Shown here: positions 7,417-14,992 of the stretch, piece after piece
Numbering within the stretch: the first letter of the stretch is position 1
Layout: each line of letters opens with the position of its first letter
Assembly: GCA_031257945.1 (NCBI GenBank)
Contig: JAIRNU010000004.1
Location: forward strand, 1 to 17,003
DNA from: Holosporales bacterium
GTDB lineage: Bacteria; Pseudomonadota; Alphaproteobacteria; BNTO01
Direction: 5' to 3'
DNA: 17,003 bases
The notes under the pieces: model-generated
The model's database searches: none
Told to the model about the DNA's origin: nothing
What the model saw: the letters and a program-made list of their open reading frames with translations, nothing else
Made by a program: the position numbers and the translations under genes

Positions 7417-8288
7417 AGTTCCTCATCAGCTCCAACATTTTCAGTCAAAATCTTAATTGTTTTGCTTATTTTTTCCTTTAAGTCTTTGCGGTGCACGACC
7501 ATATCAACCATCCCATGCTCAAGCAAAAATTCAGCAGTCTGGAATCCATCAGGCAGCTTTTGCTTAATCGTTTCCTCTATGACGCGCGGTCCGGCAAACC
7601 CGATTAAAGCGCCAGGTTCAGCGATCGCTACATCCCCTAGCATCGCAAAGGAAGCGCTGACCCCCCCCATCGTTGGGTCAGTTAAAACGGTAATAAACGG
7701 CAATCGCGCGGTACTCAATCTTTCAACGGATATCACGGTTACTGGCATTTGCATCAGGGAAATAATGCCCTCCTGCATTCGCGCCCCACCAGAAGCAGTT
7801 ACAGCTATAAAGGGCAACTTTTGCCTAATCGCATGCTCTGCGGCCCGGCGGAATGATTGGCCAACATATGAGCCCATCGACCCCCCCATAAAATCAAAAT
7901 TCATCACAAAAATTAAGGCTCTTTTGAGGTTAATACGCCCGGTCGCCGCCAGCACTGCATCTCTTTCGGCCGTTTTGTCGCGGTACTCTTTCAAGCGGTC
8001 TTTGTACTTCTTAATGTCTTTGAAAGAAAGGGGGTCTTCGAGGGCGAGAGGTTCCTGCAAAAACTGATAACTTTTATCATCGAAAAGTTGATCAAGCCTT
8101 TCCCGCGGGGATAGCCGCATGTGGTATGAGCATTGCGGACATACCTTTAAGTTATCTTGTAGTTCCCTATTAAACACCATTTGCTCGCATTTTGGACACC
8201 TTTTCCAAAGATCATTAGGAACATTTTTAGGAGAGTCCCCGATAAAGGCTCTAATTTTAGGGCGTACGAAATCTGTTAACCAATTCAT
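7413..8288 (-). CDS. accD: Acetyl-CoA carboxylase carboxyltransferase subunit beta
   Basis: AccD pairs with AccA to form the carboxyltransferase that moves CO2 from carboxybiotin to acetyl-CoA, making malonyl-CoA for fatty-acid synthesis. The 291-residue protein is full length. It has the N-terminal zinc ribbon with Cys31, Cys34, Cys50 and Cys53 (CPKC and CPQC), then the crotonase-fold core: NFDFMGGSMGSYVGQSFRRA, the acyl-CoA site PFIAVTASGGARMQEG, and TDPTMGGVSASFAMLGD followed by GFAGPRVIEETI. The ATG at 8288 is preceded by AGAGGTAGATGA, a good ribosome binding site. In many alphaproteobacteria accD lies by trp genes and folC; here it is paired with rnd. The AccA and biotin-carrier genes are not in the window. 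Confidence 0.96.
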   Translation of the reverse strand: MNWLTDFVRPKIRAFIGDSPKNVPNDLWKRCPKCEQMVFNRELQDNLKVCPQCSYHMRLSPRERLDQLFDDKSYQFLQEPLALEDPLSFKDIKKYKDRLKEYRDKTAERDAVLAATGRINLKRALIFVMNFDFMGGSMGSYVGQSFRRAAEHAIRQKLPFIAVTASGGARMQEGIISLMQMPVTVISVERLSTARLPFITVLTDPTMGGVSASFAMLGDVAIAEPGALIGFAGPRVIEETIKQKLPDGFQTAEFLLEHGMVDMVVHRKDLKEKISKTIKILTENVGADEEL

Positions 8289-8459
8289 TCATCTACCTCT
8301 TTCTTGGCTGGCCAGAAGAAAACACACCAGTAGCGGGTTAGTCTAGCAAAAAAACCCTTATAATTGGTAAAAATATCGAATGTCGTGTAATAAGGTTTGA
8401 AATATCCATGAGGAAGAACTGGAATAAAACAAATAACTACCAAACTATACATAACTCCG

Positions 8460-8482
8460 CCCAAAAAACATTATTTTTTGGG
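8460..8482. repeat. A/T-rich hairpin upstream of accD
   Basis: CCCAAAAAA (8460-8468) pairs perfectly with TTTTTTGGG (8474-8482) around a five-base loop. It sits in the 226-base gap between the small hypothetical gene and accD, about 30 bases after the stop of the former. It might end that transcript, but no T-run follows the stem in the minus direction, so its role is undecided. Confidence 0.4.
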
Positions 8483-8514
8483 GGGTGTCCAGGATAATGG
8501 TGTTCCCGACGGGC

Positions 8515-8817
8515 CTATTGTGGCGATGGCATGCCGTGTTGCTTTGCCATCGAAGCAGACAATTCAGCTTGCATTTTTTCGCCTAATTCTGTTTCGATTT
8601 TGTCTCTCATTTTTTGTTCATCCGTTTTCGTTAGTGGCACGGTGACGCACCCATTAACGCCAATTACTTTTATCGCGTCTTCCTTCCTATCAAGGGCAAT
8701 ACACACCTCGCCTTTTACAAGAAAATCATACCTAGTATAATTGCGCAAAAAGTCAAGGATGAAAAACCCCGCACACAGTAGCACAGCGCATAAAACAATT
8801 ACTGATTTTAGCGTCAT
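8515..8817 (-). CDS. Small membrane-anchored protein of unknown function
   Basis: This is a 100-residue protein with a hydrophobic N-terminal segment at about residues 5-23 (SVIVLCAVLLCAGFFILDF), preceded by one Lys and followed by basic RNYTRYDF. It could be a single membrane anchor or an uncleaved signal sequence. The rest is a compact charged domain (VKGEVCIALDRKEDAIKVIG, then TKTDEQKMRDKIETELGEKM) predicted to be partly helical and probably outside the cytoplasm. I recognise no family. It lies on the same strand between gltX and accD with gaps of 173 and 226 bases, so it is probably a separate unit. Composition and the clean anchor-plus-domain layout favour a real gene. Confidence 0.55.
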   Translation of the reverse strand: MTLKSVIVLCAVLLCAGFFILDFLRNYTRYDFLVKGEVCIALDRKEDAIKVIGVNGCVTVPLTKTDEQKMRDKIETELGEKMQAELSASMAKQHGMPSPQ

Positions 8818-8990
8818 CTTTCATTGTGATAAAACTACACATTTAACGTAAGCAAAATACCGACCGCTGTGTCAAGGTGCCTACTGTTGAGAGCCATGAG
8901 AGTAGACAGCTAGCTTTCCGCGGTAAAGACGGTATGCACTGATACAGTTTCCGCCGAAAAAATCTGGGGATCTGCTTCACTATTACCGTT

Positions 8991-10559
8991 TTAAGCGCAA
9001 GAAAGGAAGTTCTTATAATTATGCAACCTAGCTACCACCTCTTTTAGCCCTAGGATCTCGATAACCTCAAATAAGCTTGGTGAAATTTTTTTGCCTGTTA
9101 GGGCGACCCGAACAGGATACAAAAAATCGCCTATTTTTAGTCCGTTATCCTTGCAAAATCCCCTCACCGCAGTTTCTATACTATTTTGACTGATTTGACC
9201 GCAATCATGCAGCCCATCGATAATTTGTATACAAAAATCTAGGTTTTTAATGGATTCTTCAGGGGTGGCATGAATATTGTCTGATGCGGAGTACGTCGGC
9301 GCTAGCACATAAAAAATGGCACTCTTCGCCAGTTCCTCGAGGGTTTTGGCGCGCTCTTTTAAGCTGTCCATTCCACGTAATACCAGCGCTAACCCACGTT
9401 CAGCTTGTCCGCCGCCCCCCAATTGGTCCGGCACCGCTTCGCTCAGTGTTTTTGTGATACGTGGGCGGATTTCCTCCAGCAGCCGGTTGTTATCGCTTGC
9501 CCGGATGTAATGTCCATTTAAATTAATTAGCTTCATTGTGTCGAATCTAGCGGGGGAGCGCCCTATAGCAGACAAATCAAACCACTCTATGGCTTGCTCT
9601 GTAGAAATAATTTCGTCATTGCCGTGAGCCCATCCAAGCCGCAATAAATAGTTGCGCATGGCTTCTGGGAGGAACCCCATTTCTTTATACTGCTCTGCTC
9701 CGAGGGCTCCGTGGCGCTTGGAAAGCTTCGCCCCATCAGGCCCATGAATCAGTGGGATATGGGCGAAGCGAGGTGTCTCCCAACCGCAGGCTTCGTACAA
9801 ATGGTGTTGGCGAAAGGCATTGGTAAGGTGATCGTCCCCACGGATAATGTGTGTAATATGCATATCGTAGTCATCTACTACTACAGACAGCATATACGTT
9901 GGGGTACCGTCCGCTCGTAGTAAAATCATATCATCTAGTTGCGTATTACTAAGCTCCACTTCCCCCTGTACTAGGTCCAAAATAGTGGTTTTTCCGGCAA
10001 GGGGGGCTTTGAACCGAATAACAGGCGCAACTCCAGCTGGCGCGCAGCTTGGGTCGCGGTCCCGCCAATACCTATTATAGCGCGGTGGAAGGCCGTGCGC
10101 CATAGCGTCACTACGCATTTGCTCCAATTCCTCGGGGGAACAGTAGCAATAGTACGCCTTCCCTTCCTTCACAAGATTCTGCGCTATTTCGGCGTGGCGT
10201 GTGGCCCGAGCGAATTGAAAAACGGGTTCTTCGTCCCATTTTAGCTCAAGCCACTGTAGGCTCTCGAATATTGCATTAATTGCGACGTCTGTTGAGCGCT
10301 CGCGATCTGTGTCCTCTATGCGGAGCAAAAACTTGCCTCCGTGATGCTTGGCAAACAGCCAATTAAAAAGCGCAGTCCGGGCGCCACCTATATGCAGATA
10401 GCCCGTTGGGCTGGGGGCGAACCGGACAACTGGTTTGCTAAAATCTAGTCTTTGGTGAGGGGGATTGGTGAGCCGTTCCGCTGATGTCTCAGGATTTTGG
10501 TGGGATTGCGATTGTGATTGTAATTGCGATTCGGCGCTAGGGCTTGAAATATGTTCCAC
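8991..10559 (-). CDS. gltX: Glutamate--tRNA ligase with a low-complexity N-terminal extension
   Basis: GluRS charges tRNA-Glu (and tRNA-Gln in non-discriminating forms). Counting from GTG 10559 there are 522 residues. The class I core begins with VVRFAPSPTGYLHIGGARTA, which carries the HIGH-type motif (HIGG), and has the KMSKS-type motif as AKLSKRHGALG. The catalytic core DTDRERS and the Zn-type region CYCSPEELEQMR are also present. Family members usually start just before RFAPSPTG, but here no ATG/GTG/TTG occurs in frame close to it. The nearest starts are GTG 10559 (AGGA nine bases upstream; used here) and TTG 10613. This adds about 41-60 residues rich in Ser, Gln and Pro. A stronger ribosome binding site lies at ATG 10621 in another frame, so the true start is uncertain. 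Confidence 0.93.
   Translation of the reverse strand: MEHISSPSAESQLQSQSQSHQNPETSAERLTNPPHQRLDFSKPVVRFAPSPTGYLHIGGARTALFNWLFAKHHGGKFLLRIEDTDRERSTDVAINAIFESLQWLELKWDEEPVFQFARATRHAEIAQNLVKEGKAYYCYCSPEELEQMRSDAMAHGLPPRYNRYWRDRDPSCAPAGVAPVIRFKAPLAGKTTILDLVQGEVELSNTQLDDMILLRADGTPTYMLSVVVDDYDMHITHIIRGDDHLTNAFRQHHLYEACGWETPRFAHIPLIHGPDGAKLSKRHGALGAEQYKEMGFLPEAMRNYLLRLGWAHGNDEIISTEQAIEWFDLSAIGRSPARFDTMKLINLNGHYIRASDNNRLLEEIRPRITKTLSEAVPDQLGGGGQAERGLALVLRGMDSLKERAKTLEELAKSAIFYVLAPTYSASDNIHATPEESIKNLDFCIQIIDGLHDCGQISQNSIETAVRGFCKDNGLKIGDFLYPVRVALTGKKISPSLFEVIEILGLKEVVARLHNYKNFLSCA
10504..10533. repeat. Hexamer tandem repeat inside the gltX N-terminal extension
   Basis: On the plus strand the units are GATTGC, GATTGT, GATTGT, AATTGC and GATTCG. 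In GltX they encode the ESQLQSQSQS tract. The hexamer length keeps the frame when units are gained or lost. Confidence 0.65.
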
Positions 10560-10621
10560 AGGACCATTCCTATGCTTTTTTGACACCTGAGATTTTGGTA
10601 TAAAACTTCGCAAAAGTCCAT

Positions 10622-10942
10622 GCTGCTCCCTTAACCTGTCAGAGCCTACGCATGAAGAAATCTTTGACGCAGCTTATTGAGGCAACCCCCGTTAAAACTA
10701 TCACTTTTATGGACGCTCGTAGTTTTATTTTGACGATTTCTGGTTATATGGCCATTGATTCATTCTTCAATAAAATTTGTACACGATTCCATTTGCGACC
10801 AGATATATCAAGGCGTTCGATGTCACGCGACGCTGTCGAGGATTTCTTCATGCGTAAACAGCAAATTCCTGTGTACTTCTGCTACCGGATTTGTTATACA
10901 CTCGGGGAGCGACGATATTGAGACTTTGAATAGGAAATTTAT
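10622..10942. other. Divergent spacer between gltX and the Sel1-repeat gene
   Basis: This 321-base stretch should contain the promoters of both genes. On the minus strand GGGAG, next to the gltX leader, precedes ATG 10621. On the plus strand AGGA at about 10931 serves the Sel1 gene, and TATACA at 10895-10900 may be its -10, without a good -35. An 89-codon plus-strand frame starts at ATG 10652 and ends at 10921. It has no ribosome binding site and no recognisable domain, so I do not call it a gene. Confidence 0.35.
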
Positions 10943-12492
10943 ATGTTTAAAAAGCTACCTTATGTGCTGTGCGGTATTCTGTGCTGCGTTATGCCTCAAA
11001 ATAGCGTGGCCGCGAGGCGTTTGACACAGGCCAAGCAAGATGCCTGGGATGCAATGTGTCAAAGGCATAACATACAGAATGCTGTGTTGGATTTTGTTGT
11101 AGATGCTATCGAAAATTCTGTTGAGATTCCGCTCAATTGGTTATTTAGGTTCGCCGAGATAGCATGGATGCAGGGAGCAGATACAACCCTGTCAGTCATT
11201 TTAACACGCATCTTAGAGAGGTTATCTGGCAATCCTCCGCATGCTCAGGGTTACTTGGCAGCTTGCCGTTTTTATTCAGGAAACTTCCAAGAAGCGATAC
11301 AGGCTGCAGAGCAAGCTGCGGCCAAAGGGGATCAGAGTTTCCTGTGGGTAAGTGGTCGATGTTTTGCATTGGGATTAGGCGTCCAACAAGACCTTATGAA
11401 GCAAAAAGGTGTTTTATAGCCGCTGCACAACACGGAAGTGTTGAGGGAGAGCTTGGTTTAGCTTTGTTGCTAGAAGATGGACCTGAGCGTATGCAGCGCT
11501 TAATGAATGCCGCCCAACCGCAAGCCCAATGGATAGGAGTATCAGTCCTTAATCGCGCTCTGGAAGACTTTTTTCAGGTTCCACCTGCACCAGAGCCAGA
11601 ATCTCCACAAGACGACGCCTTACATAGAGAATTGCGGCGTTTGTATGGTGAATTCTTTCCAATGGATTTCCTTGAAAAAGTGCTTACAACTCCGGTATTT
11701 CGTGCAAAGCCACCATCAGGAAAGTTTGGTGGACGACCAAAATCATTGTGCTCTACATGGAAGAACGCGGCATGGTCACTGGGAGCTCACCCCCGGGCGC
11801 TTTATGAACTAGCTGTTGCAATCATGCCACGAGATCCTAAAGCAGGGTACGGGTACATGGCGTCTGCTGCAATTCACGGTAGCAGTGACGCATGGCCTTG
11901 GCTTGCTGTGCTTTTGGCTTCAGGAACCGGTGTACCAAAAGATACAAAGCGAGCGCAGTGGTGTATCAAAAAATGCAAGCCATTGAGCGTTCAAGATAGT
12001 GGGCAACTAGGGCCCATGGCACAACGCGTAGGAAAGGCTTACGTTGACGGAAAACTAGGGCCCCCAAACATGGAGGAGGCAGCGCTTTATTATGAGCTGA
12101 CTGCAAATGCGTCAAGAACGGCCGAGGCTATTACATTTTTTGTGAATTTTCTAGTGGAGAATTTTCGTGGCAACGAGTGGGCCATGCAGCGAATCGGCAG
12201 GTATCTCCAGTGGCTGCACCGCCTCTCTCCTGATACATGGCCCGCAACAATCGCCGGATATTTTCCGAAGCTGCTAGACATGTTCGATTTGACTCCGCTG
12301 GTTACCGACGAAAAGGCTGAATTATTGGTTACCGACGAAAAGGCTGAATTATTTATGGATTGTATAACAACAAACATGCCTAAGGAACTAATCCCTGCGT
12401 GTGCACTAAAGCTGACCGCCGTGAAAGGCAAGACCCTTTCTCCTGACGTGTGTTTTCGCGACTTATCCCAAATCATACTTGGAACCCCTTAA
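10943..12492 (+). pseudogene. Secreted Sel1-repeat (TPR-like) protein, split by a one-base frameshift
   Basis: Sel1 repeats form helical solenoids for protein binding and are common in secreted bacterial proteins. The first part (10943-11419, ATG with AGGA eight bases upstream) starts with a signal peptide, MFKKLPYVLCGILCCVMPQNSVAA. It continues into SGRCFALGLGVQQD, the first half of a Sel1 repeat, then meets a premature TAG. The second half, PYEAKRCFIAAAQHGSVEGE, lies in the -1 frame and runs to 12492. Joining at GAC (11390-11392) gives GVQQD-PYE-A-KRCF, which fits the Sel1 spacing exactly and yields about 516 residues. Later repeats include GTGVPKDTKRAQWCIKK and VDGKLGPPNMEEAALYYELTA. The break is either a lost base (C at 11392-11393 or A in the 11403-11407 run), slippage at that A-run, or a sequencing error. 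The long open second half suggests recent damage or recoding. Confidence 0.75.
12299..12352 (+). repeat. 27-bp tandem duplication in the Sel1-repeat gene
   Basis: Two identical 27-base units, 12299-12325 and 12326-12352, lie end to end and encode LVTDEKAEL twice. The duplication keeps the frame. Perfect identity suggests it is recent. Confidence 0.9.
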
Positions 12493-12524
12493 AGCCGTCG
12501 CACTTTGCGGGAGCCTCGCTGAGT

Positions 12525-13427
12525 CTATACGTGAAGCTCCCCTAGCTGTGCTTGGACCAACTTCGCCAATTCCACAAAATCGCTGACGGAGAGGGTTTCT
12601 GGGCGGCGCTCCTCACTTATAGACAAGTCCCGGAGGAGCGCACTTACTTTGTCCGGCGGAAATAGCGCCAAAAGACCATTGCGCAGCATTTTTCTTCGTG
12701 CCTGGAAAACGGCATTTGTTATTCTTGAAATAGTATGCACCAATGACAAATCCGCCTTTTCATTGGGGACAAAGCGAACTAGACTTGAGTATACTTTGGG
12801 CGGAGGCGTAAAGGCTCCGGGGGACAGTGTCATTACTCTTTCGCATTTTGTAAGGTACTGCGCTAGCACGGAAAGCCTACCAAAATGCTTTGTCCCAGGA
12901 GCTGCCAAAATTCTATCGGCAACTTCTTTTTGAAACATTAGAACCATTTGTTCTACAGTATCGTTGTCAAAATTATGTAAAAAATTTAGTAATACTTTCG
13001 TTCCGATGTTATACGGAAGATTAGCAATTATTTTTATTTTGTAGTGATTGGCGAGAGCGTCCTTTTTTACTACATCGAAGTCAAACGTTAACACATCCTC
13101 ATTGAATATTTGCATACTGTTTGGCGCGATATTATTCGCAAGTAAAAGCAGCGGAGTTATTGCCTGTACGCAAGCATTATCCTTTTCTATTACTACAAGC
13201 CGCCCTGGTCGTTGTTTTAAAATCTCGCGGGTTAGGCTTCCGGCGCCCGCTCCAACCTCTATCACGACGTTGTTAGTAAGGTCCCCAGCGCTTAAAACAA
13301 TCTTTCTCAAGAGGCTTGGATTAAGCAAAAAATTCTGGCCCAAGCATTTGGCACGCCGCCCATCGCGCAAAAGCCCGAACTCTTTTATAACGGACGACAC
13401 TGGCGGTAGGTTCTCTATCTCTTGCAT
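12525..13427 (-). CDS. rsmA: 16S rRNA (adenine(1518)-N6/adenine(1519)-N6)-dimethyltransferase
   Basis: RsmA (KsgA) dimethylates two adjacent adenines near the 3' end of 16S rRNA during 30S maturation, using S-adenosylmethionine. The 300-residue protein has the typical entry KCLGQNFLLNPSLL (28-40), the SAM-binding loop EVGAGAGSLT (57-66), the acidic residue after motif II in VVIEKD (78-83), NEDVL (109-113), and the catalytic NLPYNIGT (136-143). FTPPPKVYSSLVRF and the C-terminal FQARRKMLRNGL follow as in the family. The ATG at 13427 lies nine bases after the miaB stop, with AGAGAG between them, so the two are probably one operon. Its 3' end converges on the Sel1 gene with only 32 bases between. 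Confidence 0.96.
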   Translation of the reverse strand: MQEIENLPPVSSVIKEFGLLRDGRRAKCLGQNFLLNPSLLRKIVLSAGDLTNNVVIEVGAGAGSLTREILKQRPGRLVVIEKDNACVQAITPLLLLANNIAPNSMQIFNEDVLTFDFDVVKKDALANHYKIKIIANLPYNIGTKVLLNFLHNFDNDTVEQMVLMFQKEVADRILAAPGTKHFGRLSVLAQYLTKCERVMTLSPGAFTPPPKVYSSLVRFVPNEKADLSLVHTISRITNAVFQARRKMLRNGLLALFPPDKVSALLRDLSISEERRPETLSVSDFVELAKLVQAQLGELHV

Positions 13428-13436
13428 TCTCTCTTA

Positions 13437-14867
13437 TTACGCGGATTGCAGTTGTGCGGACTGTTCCACAACCCCTTCCAAACTGCTCAATGTCGCCCCT
13501 TTGATTTTTATCAAGCGAATAGAGTGTAAGAATTCAGCTGGGTTGATATTCGACACGACCACAGATTGCATGTATTTAGACTTGCCGATGACTTGGTTCT
13601 GAAACTTTCCGTGCTTTTGGAAGGCAACAGGAACAACCTGTCCTATACTTTGCTTATTAAAGTGGATTTGGTGTTGCTGCAAGAGATCCTGCAAAATCCG
13701 GAGCCGCTCGACTTTAACCGCTTCATCGATTTGATCGACCATATTGTACGCGGCAGTCCCCGGGCGCCGGCTGTATTTGAATGAGAATGCCTGCGCGAAA
13801 CGGACCTTCTCCACAAGCGCTAGCGTCTCTTCAAAATTCTTTTCGGTTTCCCCCGGAAAGCCCACAATAAAATCGGAAGCAAAGGCTATATGCGGCGTGT
13901 ATTCCCTGAACTTTTCAATAATATCAATATACTCCTCTGCGGTATGTTTCCTGTTCATCTTTCGTAATACATCGTTACTTCCAGACTGTATTGGTAAGTG
14001 TACAAATGGTATAAGGGCGGGAATCTCGGCATGAGCTTTCATTAAATCTAAATCGACGTTAAGGGGATGGGATGATGTGTAAAAGATTCGTTCCACCCCC
14101 GGGATTTCCGCAACGGCGTATAGCAAACGAGAGAAATTCCACGTTTCCTCTCCTGGCCCGGCCGCTCCTGGCGCAAGGCCACGATAGGCATTAACATTCT
14201 GCCCAAGCAAAGTGATACTTTTTATGCCTGCGTCCGCCATTGCTCTAGCCTCTTTTAGCACGAGGTCTGCGGGCCTAGAAACCTCCATACCGCGCGTATA
14301 AGGGACTACGCAGTATGTACAAAATTTATTGCAGCCCTCTTGGATTGCCAAGAATTCAGATCCATCTATCGACCGAAACATGGGCATATAATCCATTTTA
14401 TTTTCTGAAGTAAAGTCGATATTAATAACCTGTTCTTTTTTTCTATTTGTAAGAACATTTCTTTGCCAGCTTTTTTTGTATGAATACTGTACCGCCTGAT
14501 CAAGCATTGCTGGTAACTGGTGGTATGTTTGCGTTCCAAAAACGACATCAACAAACGGAGCGTTTTTAAAAATCTCACCCCCTTCGGCCTGGGCAACGCA
14601 CCCGCCAACAGCGATCACGCAGCATTTCCCGTCTTTCAACCGCTTCTCTTTATTCTTTTTTAAAAAGCCAAGCTCAGTGTAGACCTTATGCCGCGCTCTA
14701 TCACGAATATGACATGTATTTAGTATTATCACATCTGCCGTTTGGTGCTCTTCAGTTTGAACCATCCCTTCATTTTGTAACATTGCTGCTACTTTTTCAG
14801 AATCATACACATTCATCTGACAACCATATGTTTTTATATAAAAACTTTTACCTAAAAGACTGTCCAT
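13437..14867 (-). CDS. miaB: tRNA-2-methylthio-N6-isopentenyladenosine37 synthase (MiaB)
   Basis: MiaB is a radical-SAM iron-sulfur enzyme that adds the 2-methylthio group to i6A37 of tRNAs reading UNN codons. The 476-residue protein has the N-terminal methylthiotransferase domain with Cys16 (TYGCQMN), Cys52 (LNTCHIRDRA) and Cys90 (VGGCVAQ). The radical-SAM motif GCNKFCTYCVVPYTRG carries Cys179, Cys183 and Cys186. The C-terminal region from about 400 is a TRAM-type RNA-binding domain. All six cluster cysteines are present. There is no Shine-Dalgarno before ATG 14867, and a possible promoter would start transcription only about eight bases upstream. It is followed closely by rsmA. Confidence 0.97.
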   Translation of the reverse strand: MDSLLGKSFYIKTYGCQMNVYDSEKVAAMLQNEGMVQTEEHQTADVIILNTCHIRDRARHKVYTELGFLKKNKEKRLKDGKCCVIAVGGCVAQAEGGEIFKNAPFVDVVFGTQTYHQLPAMLDQAVQYSYKKSWQRNVLTNRKKEQVINIDFTSENKMDYMPMFRSIDGSEFLAIQEGCNKFCTYCVVPYTRGMEVSRPADLVLKEARAMADAGIKSITLLGQNVNAYRGLAPGAAGPGEETWNFSRLLYAVAEIPGVERIFYTSSHPLNVDLDLMKAHAEIPALIPFVHLPIQSGSNDVLRKMNRKHTAEEYIDIIEKFREYTPHIAFASDFIVGFPGETEKNFEETLALVEKVRFAQAFSFKYSRRPGTAAYNMVDQIDEAVKVERLRILQDLLQQHQIHFNKQSIGQVVPVAFQKHGKFQNQVIGKSKYMQSVVVSNINPAEFLHSIRLIKIKGATLSSLEGVVEQSAQLQSA

Positions 14868-14881
14868 TTGTAAAAAACAAA

Positions 14882-14910
14882 ATAATATGAAGGAACTGCG
14901 GTGATGTTAC
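14882..14910 (-). promoter_or_regulatory. Possible miaB-rsmA promoter
   Basis: GTAACA (14910-14905) is followed after 17 bases by TATTAT (14887-14882), matching the sigma70 hexamers at four and five positions. The start would lie near 14875, giving a leader of about eight bases. That fits the lack of a ribosome binding site before miaB. Confidence 0.35.
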
Positions 14911-14917
14911 TACATCA
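14902..14917. promoter_or_regulatory. Dyad TGATGT-TACT-ACATCA upstream of miaB
   Basis: Perfect six-base arms (14902-14907 and 14912-14917) flank a four-base centre. The dyad covers the proposed -35 of miaB, the place expected for a repressor site, but it could also be a small hairpin at the end of the upstream kinase transcript. Confidence 0.4.
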
Positions 14918-14992
14918 ACCGGGAATAAAAAACTGCTAAGAAGACTGTTGCATTTTCGCGGCAGAAAAACATCCGTTACTGAGGCGCTTGTT

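Noticed and set aside
8460..8482. Intrinsic terminator for the small hypothetical gene
   Set aside because: The hairpin is perfect, but its stem is mostly A-T pairs and no T-run follows it in the minus direction.
8818..8990. tRNA or small RNA in the gltX-hypothetical gap
   Set aside because: Only weak short stems (for example CTACT/AGTAG); no cloverleaf, T-loop motif or terminator could be traced.
10652..10921. 89-codon plus-strand frame between gltX and the Sel1 gene
   Set aside because: No ribosome binding site and no recognisable domain; an overlapping frame of equal length (10755-11024) shows that open frames arise by chance here.
11164..11391. N-terminal part of the 442-codon frame beginning MDAGSRYNP
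   Set aside because: Out-of-frame reading of the signal-peptide half of the Sel1 gene; Sel1-like sequence in this frame begins only after the shift near 11392.
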